DNA from: Enterocola sp045654205
GTDB lineage: Bacteria > Bacteroidota > Bacteroidia > Bacteroidales > Paludibacteraceae
Direction of reading: 5' to 3'
Length of the DNA: 64,000 nucleotides
NCBI GenBank assembly: GCA_045654205.1
Contig: JAZOMZ010000011.1
Location: 124,001-188,000, forward strand
A program made the translations under genes and the position numbers. The stretch's first letter is position 1. The number at the start of each line of letters is the position of its first letter. The notes under the pieces are model-generated. The model was not told the origin of the DNA, ran no database searches, and saw nothing but the letters and a program-made list of their open reading frames with translations. Positions 1 to 8,559 of the stretch are shown piece after piece.

Positions 1-1
1 C

Positions 2-763
2 GAAGAAATTAAGGTAGAAGTAGGATTATCTACCCAACAAGCAGGCGAAGCTGCGTTTAAGGCACTAGAAAAAGCGACAAGAGACCTTAAAGAAGGCAAA
101 ATTGATGTACTTGTGACAGCTCCTATCAACAAAAATAATATTCAATCAGAGAGTTTCTCATTCCCAGGACACACAGAATATTTAGAAAACCTATTTGGTG
201 AAAAAGGCGATGCACTTATGGTGCTTGCCAACGAAAGCATTAGAATTGCTGTTGTAACAGGACACTTGCCAGTAAGTAAAATTTCATCTTGCCTGACACA
301 AGAAAAAATTCTAAACAAGATTAAACAATTCAATAAATCACTTGTTGAAGATTTTGGTATCTTTAAACCAAGAATTGCAGTTTTAGGACTAAATCCACAC
401 GCTGGAGACAAGGGCGTGATTGGCAAAGAAGAAGAAGAAATTATTTCCCCTGCTATTAAACAAGCTCTGGACGAGGGAATTATCTGTTTTGGTCCACTTC
501 CTGCAGACGGATTCTTTGGAGCAAACGGACATTCACATTATGACGGTATCTTGGCTATGTATCACGACCAAGGTCTTATTCCATTCAAAACCATAGCTAT
601 GGACAACGGAGTAAACTTTACTGCAGGGCTTCCTGTAGTGCGCACCTCTCCAGACCACGGCACAGCATATGATTTGGCAGGACAAAATATGGCAAGTGAA
701 AATTCTTTCCGCCAAGCATTGTATATGGCAATAGATGTTTACAAGAACAGACAAAATAAATAA
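2..763 (+). CDS. pdxA: 4-hydroxythreonine-4-phosphate dehydrogenase PdxA (5' part missing)
   Basis: The frame is open from the left edge of the window, so the N-terminus is lost; about 253 codons remain of the roughly 330-360 usual for PdxA. The family signatures are visible: TAPINK, HTEYL, the GLNPHAGD block, GPLPADGFF, AMYHDQGLIPFK (metal and substrate ligands) and RTSPDHGTAYD near the end. PdxA is the NAD-dependent enzyme that oxidises 4-phosphohydroxy-L-threonine in the DXP-dependent route to pyridoxal phosphate; it acts in the cytosol. The stop codon overlaps the ATG of the next gene (TAATG), so the two are probably translationally coupled. An ATG-like start inside the fragment (GTG at 113) is not a true start because family-conserved sequence lies upstream of it. 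Confidence 0.96.
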   Translation, partial: EEIKVEVGLSTQQAGEAAFKALEKATRDLKEGKIDVLVTAPINKNNIQSESFSFPGHTEYLENLFGEKGDALMVLANESIRIAVVTGHLPVSKISSCLTQEKILNKIKQFNKSLVEDFGIFKPRIAVLGLNPHAGDKGVIGKEEEEIISPAIKQALDEGIICFGPLPADGFFGANGHSHYDGILAMYHDQGLIPFKTIAMDNGVNFTAGLPVVRTSPDHGTAYDLAGQNMASENSFRQALYMAIDVYKNRQNK

Positions 764-1929
764 TGTTACCCAATACAGAATTTCAACAAATAAAAAATAA
801 ATTTGGCATTATAGGAAACAATCCAGAATTCCTACATGCCATAAATGTTGCTGTTCAAGTAGCACCAACAGACCTTTCTGTGCTTATTACAGGCGAGAGC
901 GGTGTTGGGAAAGAAAATTTTCCAAAAATCATACATCAATATAGCCAAAGAAAGCACGAGAAATTTATTGCTGTAAACTGCGGTGCTATTCCTGAGGGTA
1001 CTATTGATTCAGAACTCTTTGGTCACGAAAAAGGCTCATTTACTGGAGCACTTACAGACAGAAAAGGATATTTTGAAGAAGCAGATGGAGGCACCATTTT
1101 CCTAGACGAAGTGGGCGAACTACCACTTGCCACACAAGCTAGACTTCTGAGAATATTGGAAGTAGGAGAATTCATTAAAGTAGGTTCTTCAAAGGTCCAA
1201 AAGACAAATGTTCGCATTATTGCGGCTACAAATGTTAATATAAACAAAGCTATAGAGCAAGGCAAATTTAGAGAAGACCTTTACTATAGACTAAATGCCA
1301 CACATATAGAAATCCCAGCACTTAGGGAGAGAAAAGAAGACATCTATCCTCTTTTCATTAAGTTTGCCAACGATTTCTCGTTGAAATATCAACGTCCATG
1401 CATCAAATTGTCAGAAGAAGCTATTAATGCTTTATCTACATATTATTGGAGAGGAAATATTAGACAACTAAAAAATATTGCAGAGCAAATTTCTGCTATA
1501 GAAACCAATCCAAATATTAGTCTAGAGACATTGAATCGTTATCTACCAGACGAACCACAAAACGCACTTCCTCTACATATCAAGGGCAAAGGCAAACATA
1601 CCACATTTAGTCCCGATACAGAAATGTTGTTTAAGGCAATGGTGGAAATGAAAAAAGACATTGAAAGTCTTAAAGGTGCTGTAAAAAAACTATTAGAAGA
1701 AAGAGGTGAACATTTTGCAGAAAATATCAATGCTCTACCAATGGCACCAGAGATAATTGATGTAGAAATTAACGAAGAGCCAACACCTACTGTAGATGAC
1801 ATACAAAAAGATTTGATTAAAAAGACTCTTAAAAAACATGGTGGCAGAAAAGAGTTGGCAGCCTTAGAACTAAAAATGTCGGTTAGAACATTATACAGAA
1901 AAATCAAAGAATACGGATTAGAAGAATGA
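763..1929 (+). CDS. Sigma-54-dependent transcriptional activator (AAA+ and Fis-type HTH, no receiver domain)
   Basis: This 388-residue protein has the central AAA+ domain of bacterial enhancer-binding proteins. Walker A is GESGVGKE (44-51), the sigma-54 contact loop reads GSFTGA (91-96, normally GAFTGA), Walker B is around 112-117 (IFLDEV), AATN is at 154-157 and the arginine-finger region REDLYYRLN is at 170-178. WRGNIRQL (229-236) replaces the usual WPGNVREL. A Fis-like helix-turn-helix occupies about 350-388. There is no receiver, GAF or PAS domain at the N-terminus, so activity is probably controlled by partner protein, by level, or constitutively. It sits between pdxA and lptE with overlapping start and stop codons on both sides. 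A -24/-12 promoter in front of groES (6425-6440) is a possible target within this window; that link is inference. Confidence 0.93.
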   Translation: MLPNTEFQQIKNKFGIIGNNPEFLHAINVAVQVAPTDLSVLITGESGVGKENFPKIIHQYSQRKHEKFIAVNCGAIPEGTIDSELFGHEKGSFTGALTDRKGYFEEADGGTIFLDEVGELPLATQARLLRILEVGEFIKVGSSKVQKTNVRIIAATNVNINKAIEQGKFREDLYYRLNATHIEIPALRERKEDIYPLFIKFANDFSLKYQRPCIKLSEEAINALSTYYWRGNIRQLKNIAEQISAIETNPNISLETLNRYLPDEPQNALPLHIKGKGKHTTFSPDTEMLFKAMVEMKKDIESLKGAVKKLLEERGEHFAENINALPMAPEIIDVEINEEPTPTVDDIQKDLIKKTLKKHGGRKELAALELKMSVRTLYRKIKEYGLEE

Positions 1930-2429
1930 AAAAGCTATTAATAGCCATAATAAGCACTCTTGCACTTATTTCATGTACTATTTCTTATAAATTTAATGGT
2001 ACTGTTATAAATTATGACATAATCAAAACCATTGCTATAAAGGACTTTACAAACCAAGCAGCTATGGTTTATGCTCCACTAGCAAGTACATTCAACGAAG
2101 GACTAAAAGACGTTTATACCAAACAAACACGTTTGGATTTGGTAGAAGCCAATGGCGACCTAGAACTTGAAGGTGAAATTGTAGGTTATGATATTGCTCC
2201 TATGGCAATCACCTCAAATGCATCTTCCGCCGAAACACGTCTTACACTCAAGATAAGAGTGCGTTATACAAACAACACCAATCATGAAGAGGATTATGAA
2301 CGCACCTACTCTGCATACAGAAACTTTGATAGTAGTCAGCTTATCACCGATGTGCAAGATGCACTCATCGAAGAACTTGTAGAAGAAATCTGCGAGCATA
2401 TCTATAATGATACGGTTGCTAATTGGTGA
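1926..2429 (+). CDS. lptE: LPS-assembly lipoprotein LptE (Bacteroidetes type)
   Basis: This 167-residue lipoprotein has a signal peptide ending in the lipobox LISC, with the lipidated Cys at residue 17. The mature part has the Bacteroidetes LptE pattern: an IKTIAIKDF strand, a long alternating segment with GDLELEGEIVGYDI, RLTLKIRVRYTN, and a closing helix EELVEEI with NDTVANW at the C-terminus. LptE plugs and assembles the LptD outer-membrane translocon that inserts lipopolysaccharide. It overlaps the upstream activator by 4 nt (ATGA). Placement beside a sigma-54 activator and secG follows the arrangement common in Bacteroidales. The family is divergent, so identification rests on sequence pattern and context. 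Confidence 0.85.
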   Translation: MKKLLIAIISTLALISCTISYKFNGTVINYDIIKTIAIKDFTNQAAMVYAPLASTFNEGLKDVYTKQTRLDLVEANGDLELEGEIVGYDIAPMAITSNASSAETRLTLKIRVRYTNNTNHEEDYERTYSAYRNFDSSQLITDVQDALIEELVEEICEHIYNDTVANW

Positions 2430-2439
2430 GCAAACGAGA

Positions 2440-2503
2440 GCAATGATAAGCTTGCTTAATCATTGCCGAGTGCAGCCACTAATCACGCAGGCAAAGCCTG
2501 CGT
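2440..2503 (+). terminator. Two consecutive hairpins between lptE and the TPR gene
   Basis: GCAATGAT (2440-2447) pairs with ATCATTGC (2459-2466), extended by AAGC/GCTT inside. A second hairpin, ACGCAGGC (2485-2492), AAA loop, GCCTGCGT (2496-2503), is followed by AGGTTTTCC. The second may act as a weak terminator or an mRNA-stabilising element in the operon, since the next gene starts only 19 nt later. The T-run is poor, so full termination is doubtful. Confidence 0.5.
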
Positions 2504-2521
2504 AGGTTTTCCTATTGAAAA

Positions 2522-3118
2522 ATGACAAGCAAAGAACTAATAAAATATTTACAAAACCCCGCGACAATATCTCAGGCAGATATTTATGATGTGGAGCAGC
2601 TATACGAGCAATACCCATATTGCTCTGCTATTGCTATTTTGTATCTTAAAGCGTTGGCCGACAGAGAAGACCTTAAATTCAACAACAAACTTAAAAAAAT
2701 AGCCCTTTCTGTATATTCTAGAGAAAGACTTCACGAAATAACATACCTAAAAGCTCCAGAAATTAAAATACCAGAGGTAAAACCTGTAGCTGTTGCATAT
2801 AGCATAGAGGACATTCCTGTAAATAACAATACCCTAAGCTTCAAAGGTCAATCATTGATAGACAAATTTATAGAATCAAATCCTAAAATTAGTCCTATTT
2901 CTACAGGGCCAGAAGAACACACAAATGTGCCAGCCACTCCAGAAATAGACGTTACAGAAACTATTTTTACAGAAAGTTTGGCAAAAATTTATATCAAGCA
3001 GAAACAATATGACAAAGCAAAACGTATTTTTGAGAAATTAAATTTGAAATTTCCAGAAAAAAGTAGTTACTTTGCAGACCAAATAAAAAATATTGATAAA
3101 TTAATAACTAATAATTAA
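2522..3118 (+). CDS. Hypothetical protein with one C-terminal TPR motif
   Basis: A 198-residue protein without signal peptide or membrane segment. The N-terminal 80 residues are helical and Tyr/Lys/Leu-rich. The middle (about 85-140) is Pro/Thr/Glu-rich and looks disordered. The last 50 residues form one tetratricopeptide-like helical pair (SLAKIYIKQKQYDKAKRIFEKLNLKFP). Proteins of this kind stand between lptE and secG in many Bacteroidales genomes, which suggests a scaffold role in envelope biogenesis, but no function is known to me. It lies 4 nt before secG and is surely in the same operon. Confidence 0.8.
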   Translation: MTSKELIKYLQNPATISQADIYDVEQLYEQYPYCSAIAILYLKALADREDLKFNNKLKKIALSVYSRERLHEITYLKAPEIKIPEVKPVAVAYSIEDIPVNNNTLSFKGQSLIDKFIESNPKISPISTGPEEHTNVPATPEIDVTETIFTESLAKIYIKQKQYDKAKRIFEKLNLKFPEKSSYFADQIKNIDKLITNN

Positions 3119-3122
3119 AAAT

Positions 3123-3458
3123 ATGTATATCATTATCGTATCATTAGCAATTTTAGTAGCTATCCTTCTTGTACTTATCGTAATAGTTCAAAAATCTAAA
3201 GGAAGTGGTTTAGCATCTGGTTTCGACAGTTCAAACAACGTAATGGGTGTTCGTAAAACTACAGACTTCCTAGAAAAAGCAACATGGACTTTAGCTGCTA
3301 TCCTAGTTGTTCTATCTATTGCATCTGTTGCATTCTACAACAACAGCACTGCTAATGAAAATACTCTAGAAACTAAAATCGAAGAAACAGCTGCTCCTGT
3401 TCAACTTCCAGCTGCAGAAGAAGTTCCAGCTTCTCCAATCGCTCCAGTAGCAGAATAA
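3123..3458 (+). CDS. secG: Preprotein translocase subunit SecG
   Basis: 111 residues with the SecG plan: a first membrane helix (about 3-23), the short cytosolic loop with KSKGSGLASGFDSSNNVMGVRKTT, a second membrane helix (about 52-70), and an Ala/Pro/Glu-rich tail. SecG assists SecYE and the SecA motor in moving proteins across the inner membrane. The acidic, low-complexity tail (TAAPVQLPAAEEVPASP) is longer than in E. coli but usual in Bacteroidetes. It is the last gene of the pdxA operon; a hairpin follows at 3480-3511. Confidence 0.93.
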   Translation: MYIIIVSLAILVAILLVLIVIVQKSKGSGLASGFDSSNNVMGVRKTTDFLEKATWTLAAILVVLSIASVAFYNNSTANENTLETKIEETAAPVQLPAAEEVPASPIAPVAE

Positions 3459-3479
3459 TCTTCAACAAAAATCATATAA

Positions 3480-3511
3480 AAGCTGACTATAATTTATAGT
3501 TGGCTTTTTTT
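3480..3511 (+). terminator. Rho-independent terminator after secG
   Basis: AGCTGACTATAA is complementary (with G-T wobbles) to TTATAGTTGGCT a few bases later and is followed directly by TTTTTT. This closes the pdxA-secG operon. An open frame that starts with TTG inside this hairpin (3500-3700) is not annotated as a gene. Confidence 0.85.
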
Positions 3512-3702
3512 GTTTATCAAAATCTAAATTTTCTGCTTTCCAACAAAATCGAAGAAGTTGATATTAATGCTAATATTATAAAAACCTTTACTCTTTATTT
3601 TAAATCTTTACCAAATGAAATATATGAAATTGATACAATACAAAAAGGTTTGCCAGATTACAAAAAATCTTATAAAATAACATTTAAAGCTAAATATTAA
3701 TA

Positions 3703-5037
3703 ATGAAATCTAAGAAAATTTTCTTTAACATAGCAGTACACGTAGGCATTATAGCACTTATTTTGCATGTGCACTTCATGACATCATGTCTTCCTTATAA
3801 TGACCCTATTATGTTGATATTTTTCTATATGTTCAGTGCATTGGGTTTTGTTATACACCCTACACTATTCAATAACAAGACGGTTGAGAAATTTCTTTGG
3901 TATTTATTATGCTTCACTAGTTTTATTATACCTAACATACACCTCGATTTTTATTATCACGGACTATTAGGATTTATTGCAGTTATATGCACTATGCTCC
4001 TAATGAATCTTCTGGTTTGTCATAATGCAAGTGCCAAATACTTTCCAAATACAGAACATATAAACCTAATGGTAAGTAGAAATGTTAAGTTTATATGCTA
4101 TATAGGAGGTTTATCTGAGGTATGTTTTTTATTGTATAGTCAATTTGCCGTCATAAGCGAAGAAATAGCATTTTTCTATGGTATAATAGAATTAAGCATT
4201 ATTATATTATGGTGTATATATAATATTGTTTACCTATATTCTAATAATGTAATATTCTTCATCACTTTTATTATCATATTTCTTACACTATTGATTACAT
4301 ACTATGAGAACTCCTCATATCACATAGAGGTGAATAACTGGTTCATTGCTGTGCTTCAATTTATATTTATTGCTTTTTTGACTTTATTTGTTATAAATCA
4401 ATACTTCAGACTAATTAAATTGAGTAAAGATAAATGGTTAATAATTACTATTATTGTATCTCTAGTCATGTTATCTGGCATTAATCTTTACCTCTATATA
4501 GAAGGATTTTTCGCTATCAAGTTTATTGCATTACAAATAGCATCCTTTACTATTGCAGCATTCCTTCTTATAAGAGATTATACTAAACGAAGCAAACAGA
4601 ATCTTAATATGGAAGCTTTAATCGCAGGTGGCATATATGCCGTGTTTTTTATCTTTGAAATAGTATCAACAAAGATAAAAACAGGTCCTGGTACAGAAGT
4701 AATTCGTCACATGCAATGGAGTCGTATATTTGTGATTTTTTCATTAATAGTTATAGTCTTATCAAAACTGCAATTTAAGAAATACAATAGTATAAAATCT
4801 GCAGTGTGCGTATTTCTGGGTGGTATTGCATTAAACGTATCAATAATATACAATCAAGATTTAGCAAATTATTCACAATGGTTACCAGAAGTTCTTAAAC
4901 TACACCTAATTATGTCTGTTTGTTACGGAGTTGCACTATGGGGTATCCCTAAATTGATGAAATTAAGAACTACTGAGAATAATACATCCACAATACTGAA
5001 TAAAGAAACCCTTTGCGAATCAGAAAAGTCGGAGTAA
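3703..5037 (+). CDS. Unrecognised multi-pass inner-membrane protein, 444 aa
   Basis: I do not recognise this protein. It is strongly hydrophobic with roughly a dozen predicted membrane helices separated by short loops; charged residues are sparse and cluster in loops such as RDYTKRSKQN and KTGPGTEVIRHMQWSR. The last 25 residues are hydrophilic (Thr/Asn/Glu/Ser/Lys). No transporter, O-antigen ligase or flippase signature is obvious. It is very AT-rich compared with its neighbours. It is followed 28 nt later by a second protein of the same architecture, so the pair probably acts together or arose by ancient duplication. Confidence 0.75.
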   Translation: MKSKKIFFNIAVHVGIIALILHVHFMTSCLPYNDPIMLIFFYMFSALGFVIHPTLFNNKTVEKFLWYLLCFTSFIIPNIHLDFYYHGLLGFIAVICTMLLMNLLVCHNASAKYFPNTEHINLMVSRNVKFICYIGGLSEVCFLLYSQFAVISEEIAFFYGIIELSIIILWCIYNIVYLYSNNVIFFITFIIIFLTLLITYYENSSYHIEVNNWFIAVLQFIFIAFLTLFVINQYFRLIKLSKDKWLIITIIVSLVMLSGINLYLYIEGFFAIKFIALQIASFTIAAFLLIRDYTKRSKQNLNMEALIAGGIYAVFFIFEIVSTKIKTGPGTEVIRHMQWSRIFVIFSLIVIVLSKLQFKKYNSIKSAVCVFLGGIALNVSIIYNQDLANYSQWLPEVLKLHLIMSVCYGVALWGIPKLMKLRTTENNTSTILNKETLCESEKSE

Positions 5038-5065
5038 ATTTGCAAATACTAAACAGTTATCTATT

Positions 5066-6280
5066 ATGCAAAAGCAATCACTCATAACCTATCATATAAT
5101 ATCACTTCTAGCATTAATTGCTTATTACATCTTTTTTTCGTTTGATGCAATAAAAACATCGGTAGGAGCATCTGGAGACGGACAAATGTATATATACCTT
5201 GTCTTCTTCATTATCTTTCTGCCTACAATCATAACGAATATTGTATGTCTTACAACAATTCTTTTATCCACAAAAAAGAAAACCATTATAATATCCTATT
5301 TTGTAGCTATATTTACTCCAATTAGCTGTATTTGGTTGCTACATTATGGATTTTACTTCTACTATTTTTACCTAGAAACTGGTTTAATTTTTCACGTAAT
5401 TGCATTTATCGGTTACATTCTTTTATACAAACATTTGATTGATAATCCTACCTTTGAATCAACTAGTACAATATCTAAAGATAAAAATCTCATATTCAAA
5501 AAAATATTATCTTCAACTATACTTATTATAGTATGTCATGTATTTTATGCTCAAATAATAGAAGCATTTACAAGTATCCTTAATATTGGCAATGATAACG
5601 TATCATTTCATAATAATATCATAGAATTTTCTGCACAGCAACATCATATTTGGTGTTTAATATGCGTACTACTAAGTATTTTGTTTGTCTATAAAAATTA
5701 TACTAAATTGGTTTTAGGAACTTTCATTTTCAGTTTAATGCCAAATATACATTTTCTATATAAATGCATACGAGCAATCACATCTGCAGATGGAGATTTT
5801 AAATTGATTAGATATAATTATACGTTAATTCACCTAGAATCAAATTATATAAATGAAATAACAAACTATTTATACCTTACTATTGCAGTTTGCTGCATAA
5901 TAATATTAGTTTATGTAATAATGCAAAGATATATAAATAAAAAGATTAAGAACATCAATATATTCACCCTTATAATAGATACTCTTTATGTATTATTAAG
6001 TTATAACATTGTAAACATTTACTTTGACAATAGTAATATTTTTCAATGTGTTTCATTTATAATTTTAATTTCGCTATTATTTCTTTCTAACAAAACTAGT
6101 TTAATAAAAACCATAGTCTATGCTACACTATTATACATTTGTTGGTTCTATGTTTTAATTAGCAAAGGAAATTTCATAGCACAAGATATGTATTTCTTGG
6201 CATATAGCACACCTTGCATAGCGAGCTACTATGCTATTGATTATTGGTCAAGAAAATTCCAAAATACTAAGCAGAATTAA
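5066..6280 (+). CDS. Unrecognised multi-pass inner-membrane protein, 404 aa
   Basis: Second of a pair of AT-rich, polytopic proteins. About ten to twelve membrane helices can be drawn, with long Ile/Leu/Tyr/Phe-rich stretches. Visible loops include SVGASGDGQMYIY near the N-terminus and RYINKKIKN in the middle. It shares length class and helix density with the gene upstream but I see no clear residue-level repeat between them. No catalytic motif is apparent. Function unknown. Its lower GC content hints at a recent acquisition or relaxed selection. Confidence 0.72.
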   Translation: MQKQSLITYHIISLLALIAYYIFFSFDAIKTSVGASGDGQMYIYLVFFIIFLPTIITNIVCLTTILLSTKKKTIIISYFVAIFTPISCIWLLHYGFYFYYFYLETGLIFHVIAFIGYILLYKHLIDNPTFESTSTISKDKNLIFKKILSSTILIIVCHVFYAQIIEAFTSILNIGNDNVSFHNNIIEFSAQQHHIWCLICVLLSILFVYKNYTKLVLGTFIFSLMPNIHFLYKCIRAITSADGDFKLIRYNYTLIHLESNYINEITNYLYLTIAVCCIIILVYVIMQRYINKKIKNINIFTLIIDTLYVLLSYNIVNIYFDNSNIFQCVSFIILISLLFLSNKTSLIKTIVYATLLYICWFYVLISKGNFIAQDMYFLAYSTPCIASYYAIDYWSRKFQNTKQN

Positions 6281-6324
6281 AAGAGAAAAAAAACAAATAA
6301 CAAAAACTAAAAACACTATAAACC

Positions 6325-6393
6325 ATGAAAAAACTATTTAACCTAATTCTATTAGTCACAACCTCACTAATTTTCCCTAGAGAAAGAAAATAA
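6325..6393 (+). pseudogene. Orphan signal-peptide fragment (22 codons)
   Basis: ATG at 6325 opens a short frame encoding MKKLFNLILLVTTSLIFP and then stops at 6391-6393. The charged start and hydrophobic core look exactly like the signal peptide of an exported protein, but the mature part is missing. It is either the relic of a deleted gene or a chance match; a leader peptide for groES is less likely because the sigma-54 promoter lies downstream of it. Confidence 0.3.
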
Positions 6394-6424
6394 TAACTAT
6401 AAATAATCTAATTTACTTGTATTT

Positions 6425-6440
6425 TGGCACGGAATTTGCA
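6425..6440 (+). promoter_or_regulatory. Sigma-54 (-24/-12) promoter of groESL
   Basis: TGGCACG at 6425-6431, four bases, then TTGC at 6436-6439 matches the sigma-54 consensus TGGCACG-N4-TTGC at every defined position, with the invariant GG (6426-6427) and GC (6438-6439) at the required distance. Transcription would begin near 6451, leaving a 38-nt leader before the groES ATG at 6489. No other copy of this pattern was found by eye upstream of genes in the window. Confidence 0.82.
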
Positions 6441-6488
6441 GTGATATAGATAGAAAAACAATAAAATAATTAATAAAAATCAAACAAT

Positions 6489-6758
6489 ATGAACATTAAA
6501 CCATTAGCAGACAGAGTTTTAATTAAACCTGCTGCATCAGAAGAAAAAACAGCATGCGGAATCATTCTACCAGATTCTACCAAAGAAAAACCACTTAGAG
6601 GTGAAGTTATTGCAGTTGGCAATGGCACAAAAGACGAAGAAATGGTAGTAAAAACAGGTGATATGGTTCTATATGGCAAATATGCTGGCACAGAAATAGA
6701 ACTAGACGGTGAAAAATATTTAATCATGCGCCAAAGCGATATTTTGGCTATTATTTAA
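6489..6758 (+). CDS. groES: Co-chaperonin GroES
   Basis: 89 residues, a little shorter than E. coli GroES (97). Recognisable features are NIKPLADRVLIKP at the start, the mobile loop region EEKTACGIILPDSTKEKP, the RGEVIAVGNG turn and the closing KYLIMRQSDILAII. It forms the heptameric lid of the GroEL folding chamber in the cytosol. groEL follows 18 nt later in the same operon. The promoter upstream is of the sigma-54 type rather than the TAnnTTTG type seen before other genes here. Confidence 0.97.
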   Translation: MNIKPLADRVLIKPAASEEKTACGIILPDSTKEKPLRGEVIAVGNGTKDEEMVVKTGDMVLYGKYAGTEIELDGEKYLIMRQSDILAII

Positions 6759-6776
6759 TTAAAACATTAAAATATC

Positions 6777-8411
6777 ATGGCAAAAGAAATAAAATTTAAT
6801 GTAGAAGCTCGCGACCTACTTAAAAAAGGTGTTGACGAACTAGCTAATGCAGTAAAAGTAACATTAGGTCCTAAAGGTCGCAACGTTATCCTTGCTAAGA
6901 AATTTGGTGCTCCACATATCACAAAAGACGGTGTAAGTGTAGCAAAAGAAATAGAACTTGAAAATCCATACGAAAATATGGGTGCTCAAATGGTAAAAGA
7001 AGTAGCATCTAAAACTGGTGACAACGCAGGTGACGGTACTACAACTGCTACCGTACTTGCACAAGCAATTATCTCAGTAGGTCTTAAAAACGTTGCCGCA
7101 GGCGCAAACCCAATGGACCTAAAACGTGGTATTGACAAAGCAGTTGCTAAAGTTGTAGAATCTATCAAAGCTCAATCTCAAGAAGTGGGCGACGACAACA
7201 ACAAAATAGAACAAGTTGCTACAATTTCTGCAAACAACGACAACGAAATTGGTAAACTTATAGCTGACGCAATGGCTAAAGTGAAAAAAGAAGGCGTTAT
7301 CACTGTAGAAGAAGCAAAAGGTACTAACACTACTGTAGAAGTGGTAGAAGGTATGCAATTTGACCGTGGTTATCTTTCTCCATACTTCGTAACAGATACA
7401 GAAAAAATGGAAGTTGTAATGGAAAAACCACTTGTGCTTATCCACGACAAAAAAATCTCTTCTCTTAAAGAAATTCTTCCTATCCTAGAAGCAACTGTTC
7501 AAAACAATCGTTCTCTACTTATCATTGCAGAAGACGTTGATAGTGAAGCGCTTACAGCACTTGTGGTGAACAGACTTCGTGCAAACCTACGTGTTTGTGC
7601 TGTTAAAGCCCCTGGCTTTGGCGACAGAAGAAAAGAAATGCTTCAAGACATTGCTATCCTAACTGGTGGTACTGTAATTTCAGAAGAACAAGGTCTTAAA
7701 CTAGACACTACTACTCTTGAAATGCTTGGTAGCGCAGAAACTATAACTATCAACAAAGACAACACTACTATCGTAAACGGTGCTGGCAACAAAGAAGCTA
7801 TCGCTGCTCGCGTAGGTCAAATTAAAGTTCAAATCGAAAAAACAACTTCAGACTACGACCGCGAAAAACTTCAAGAACGTCTTGCAAAACTTGCAGGTGG
7901 TGTGGCAGTGCTATACATTGGTGCTCCATCTGAAGTGGAAATGAAAGAGAAAAAAGACCGCGTAGATGACGCTCTATCTGCTACTCGTGCTGCTGTAGAA
8001 GAAGGTATCGTTCCTGGTGGTGGCGTGGCATATATCCGTGCTATTTCTGCTATCGAAGGTCTTAAAGGTGTAAACGACGACGAAACTACTGGTATTGAAA
8101 TCGTGAAACGTGCTATCGAAGAACCTCTACGTCAAATCGTTGCTAATGCTGGTAAAGAAGGTGCTGTAGTAGTACAAAAAGTACGTGAAGGCGAAGGTGA
8201 CTTTGGTTACAACGCTCGCACTGACGTTTACGAAAACCTACTTACCTCTGGTGTTATCGACCCTGCTAAAGTAACTCGCGTGGCTCTAGAAAATGCTGCT
8301 TCTATCGCTGGCATGATGCTTACCACAGAGTGCGTTATCGCAGACAAAAAAGAAGACAACCCTACCCCTGCAATGCCTCCAATGGGCGGCGGCATGGGTG
8401 GTATGATGTAA
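6777..8411 (+). CDS. groEL: Chaperonin GroEL
   Basis: 544 residues, full length. The ATP site GDGTTTATVLAQ, the VKVTLGPKGRNV segment near the N-terminus, GFGDRRKEMLQDIAILTGG in the apical/intermediate region and EGIVPGGGVAYIRA are all present. The C-terminus ends in the typical flexible Gly-Met repeats (PPMGGGMGGMM). Codon choice is more regular than in the neighbours, fitting high expression. Cotranscribed with groES. Confidence 0.98.
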   Translation: MAKEIKFNVEARDLLKKGVDELANAVKVTLGPKGRNVILAKKFGAPHITKDGVSVAKEIELENPYENMGAQMVKEVASKTGDNAGDGTTTATVLAQAIISVGLKNVAAGANPMDLKRGIDKAVAKVVESIKAQSQEVGDDNNKIEQVATISANNDNEIGKLIADAMAKVKKEGVITVEEAKGTNTTVEVVEGMQFDRGYLSPYFVTDTEKMEVVMEKPLVLIHDKKISSLKEILPILEATVQNNRSLLIIAEDVDSEALTALVVNRLRANLRVCAVKAPGFGDRRKEMLQDIAILTGGTVISEEQGLKLDTTTLEMLGSAETITINKDNTTIVNGAGNKEAIAARVGQIKVQIEKTTSDYDREKLQERLAKLAGGVAVLYIGAPSEVEMKEKKDRVDDALSATRAAVEEGIVPGGGVAYIRAISAIEGLKGVNDDETTGIEIVKRAIEEPLRQIVANAGKEGAVVVQKVREGEGDFGYNARTDVYENLLTSGVIDPAKVTRVALENAASIAGMMLTTECVIADKKEDNPTPAMPPMGGGMGGMM

Positions 8412-8437
8412 TCTAAAAGTCCATATTTTAAATAAGC

Positions 8438-8498
8438 AATCCCCTCGGTCATTTTCGCCCTTCGACAAGCTCAGGGTCCGAAAAATTCCGAGGGGATT
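8438..8498. terminator. Nested hairpin after groEL containing a dispersed repeat
   Basis: The outer arms AATCCCCTCGG (8438-8448) and CCGAGGGGATT (8488-8498) pair perfectly; inside, TTTTCG (8452-8457) pairs with CGAAAA (8479-8484). The loop carries CCCTTCGACAAGCTCAGGG (8458-8476), a copy of a repeat also found at 23805, 27924 and 29941. It separates groEL from the convergent surface-protein gene and can end transcription from either side. Confidence 0.7.
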
Positions 8499-8517
8499 AA
8501 TATTTTACAAAAGTAAA

Positions 8518-8537
8518 GGACACTGCACGCAGTGTCC
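8518..8537 (-). terminator. Perfect 9-bp hairpin after the giant surface-protein gene
   Basis: GGACACTGC and GCAGTGTCC form a perfect stem around a 2-nt centre. On the minus strand it lies about 22 nt past the stop codon and is followed by a T-rich stretch (TTTACTTTTG), so it probably terminates the 8560-12525 gene. Confidence 0.6.
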
Positions 8538-8559
8538 CTACTCTATCTAGCGGCTACTA

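Noticed and set aside
142..754. Reverse-strand frames across pdxA
   Set aside because: Shadows of a strongly conserved enzyme; no independent support.
3500..3700. 66-codon open frame after secG
   Set aside because: It starts with TTG inside the secG terminator, has no ATG and no recognised motif; it could be the tail of a lost gene but is not supported.
6281..6424. Enhancer sites for the sigma-54 activator upstream of groES
   Set aside because: No clear inverted repeat is visible by eye in this AT-rich stretch, so no site is claimed.
6864..7445. Minus-strand frames inside groEL
   Set aside because: Typical shadow frames of a highly biased gene; composition is Cys/Phe/Ser-rich nonsense.
8438..8537. 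Insertion-sequence ends near the groEL terminator
   Set aside because: There are inverted repeats but no transposase frame between them and no target duplication; hairpin terminators explain the pattern.
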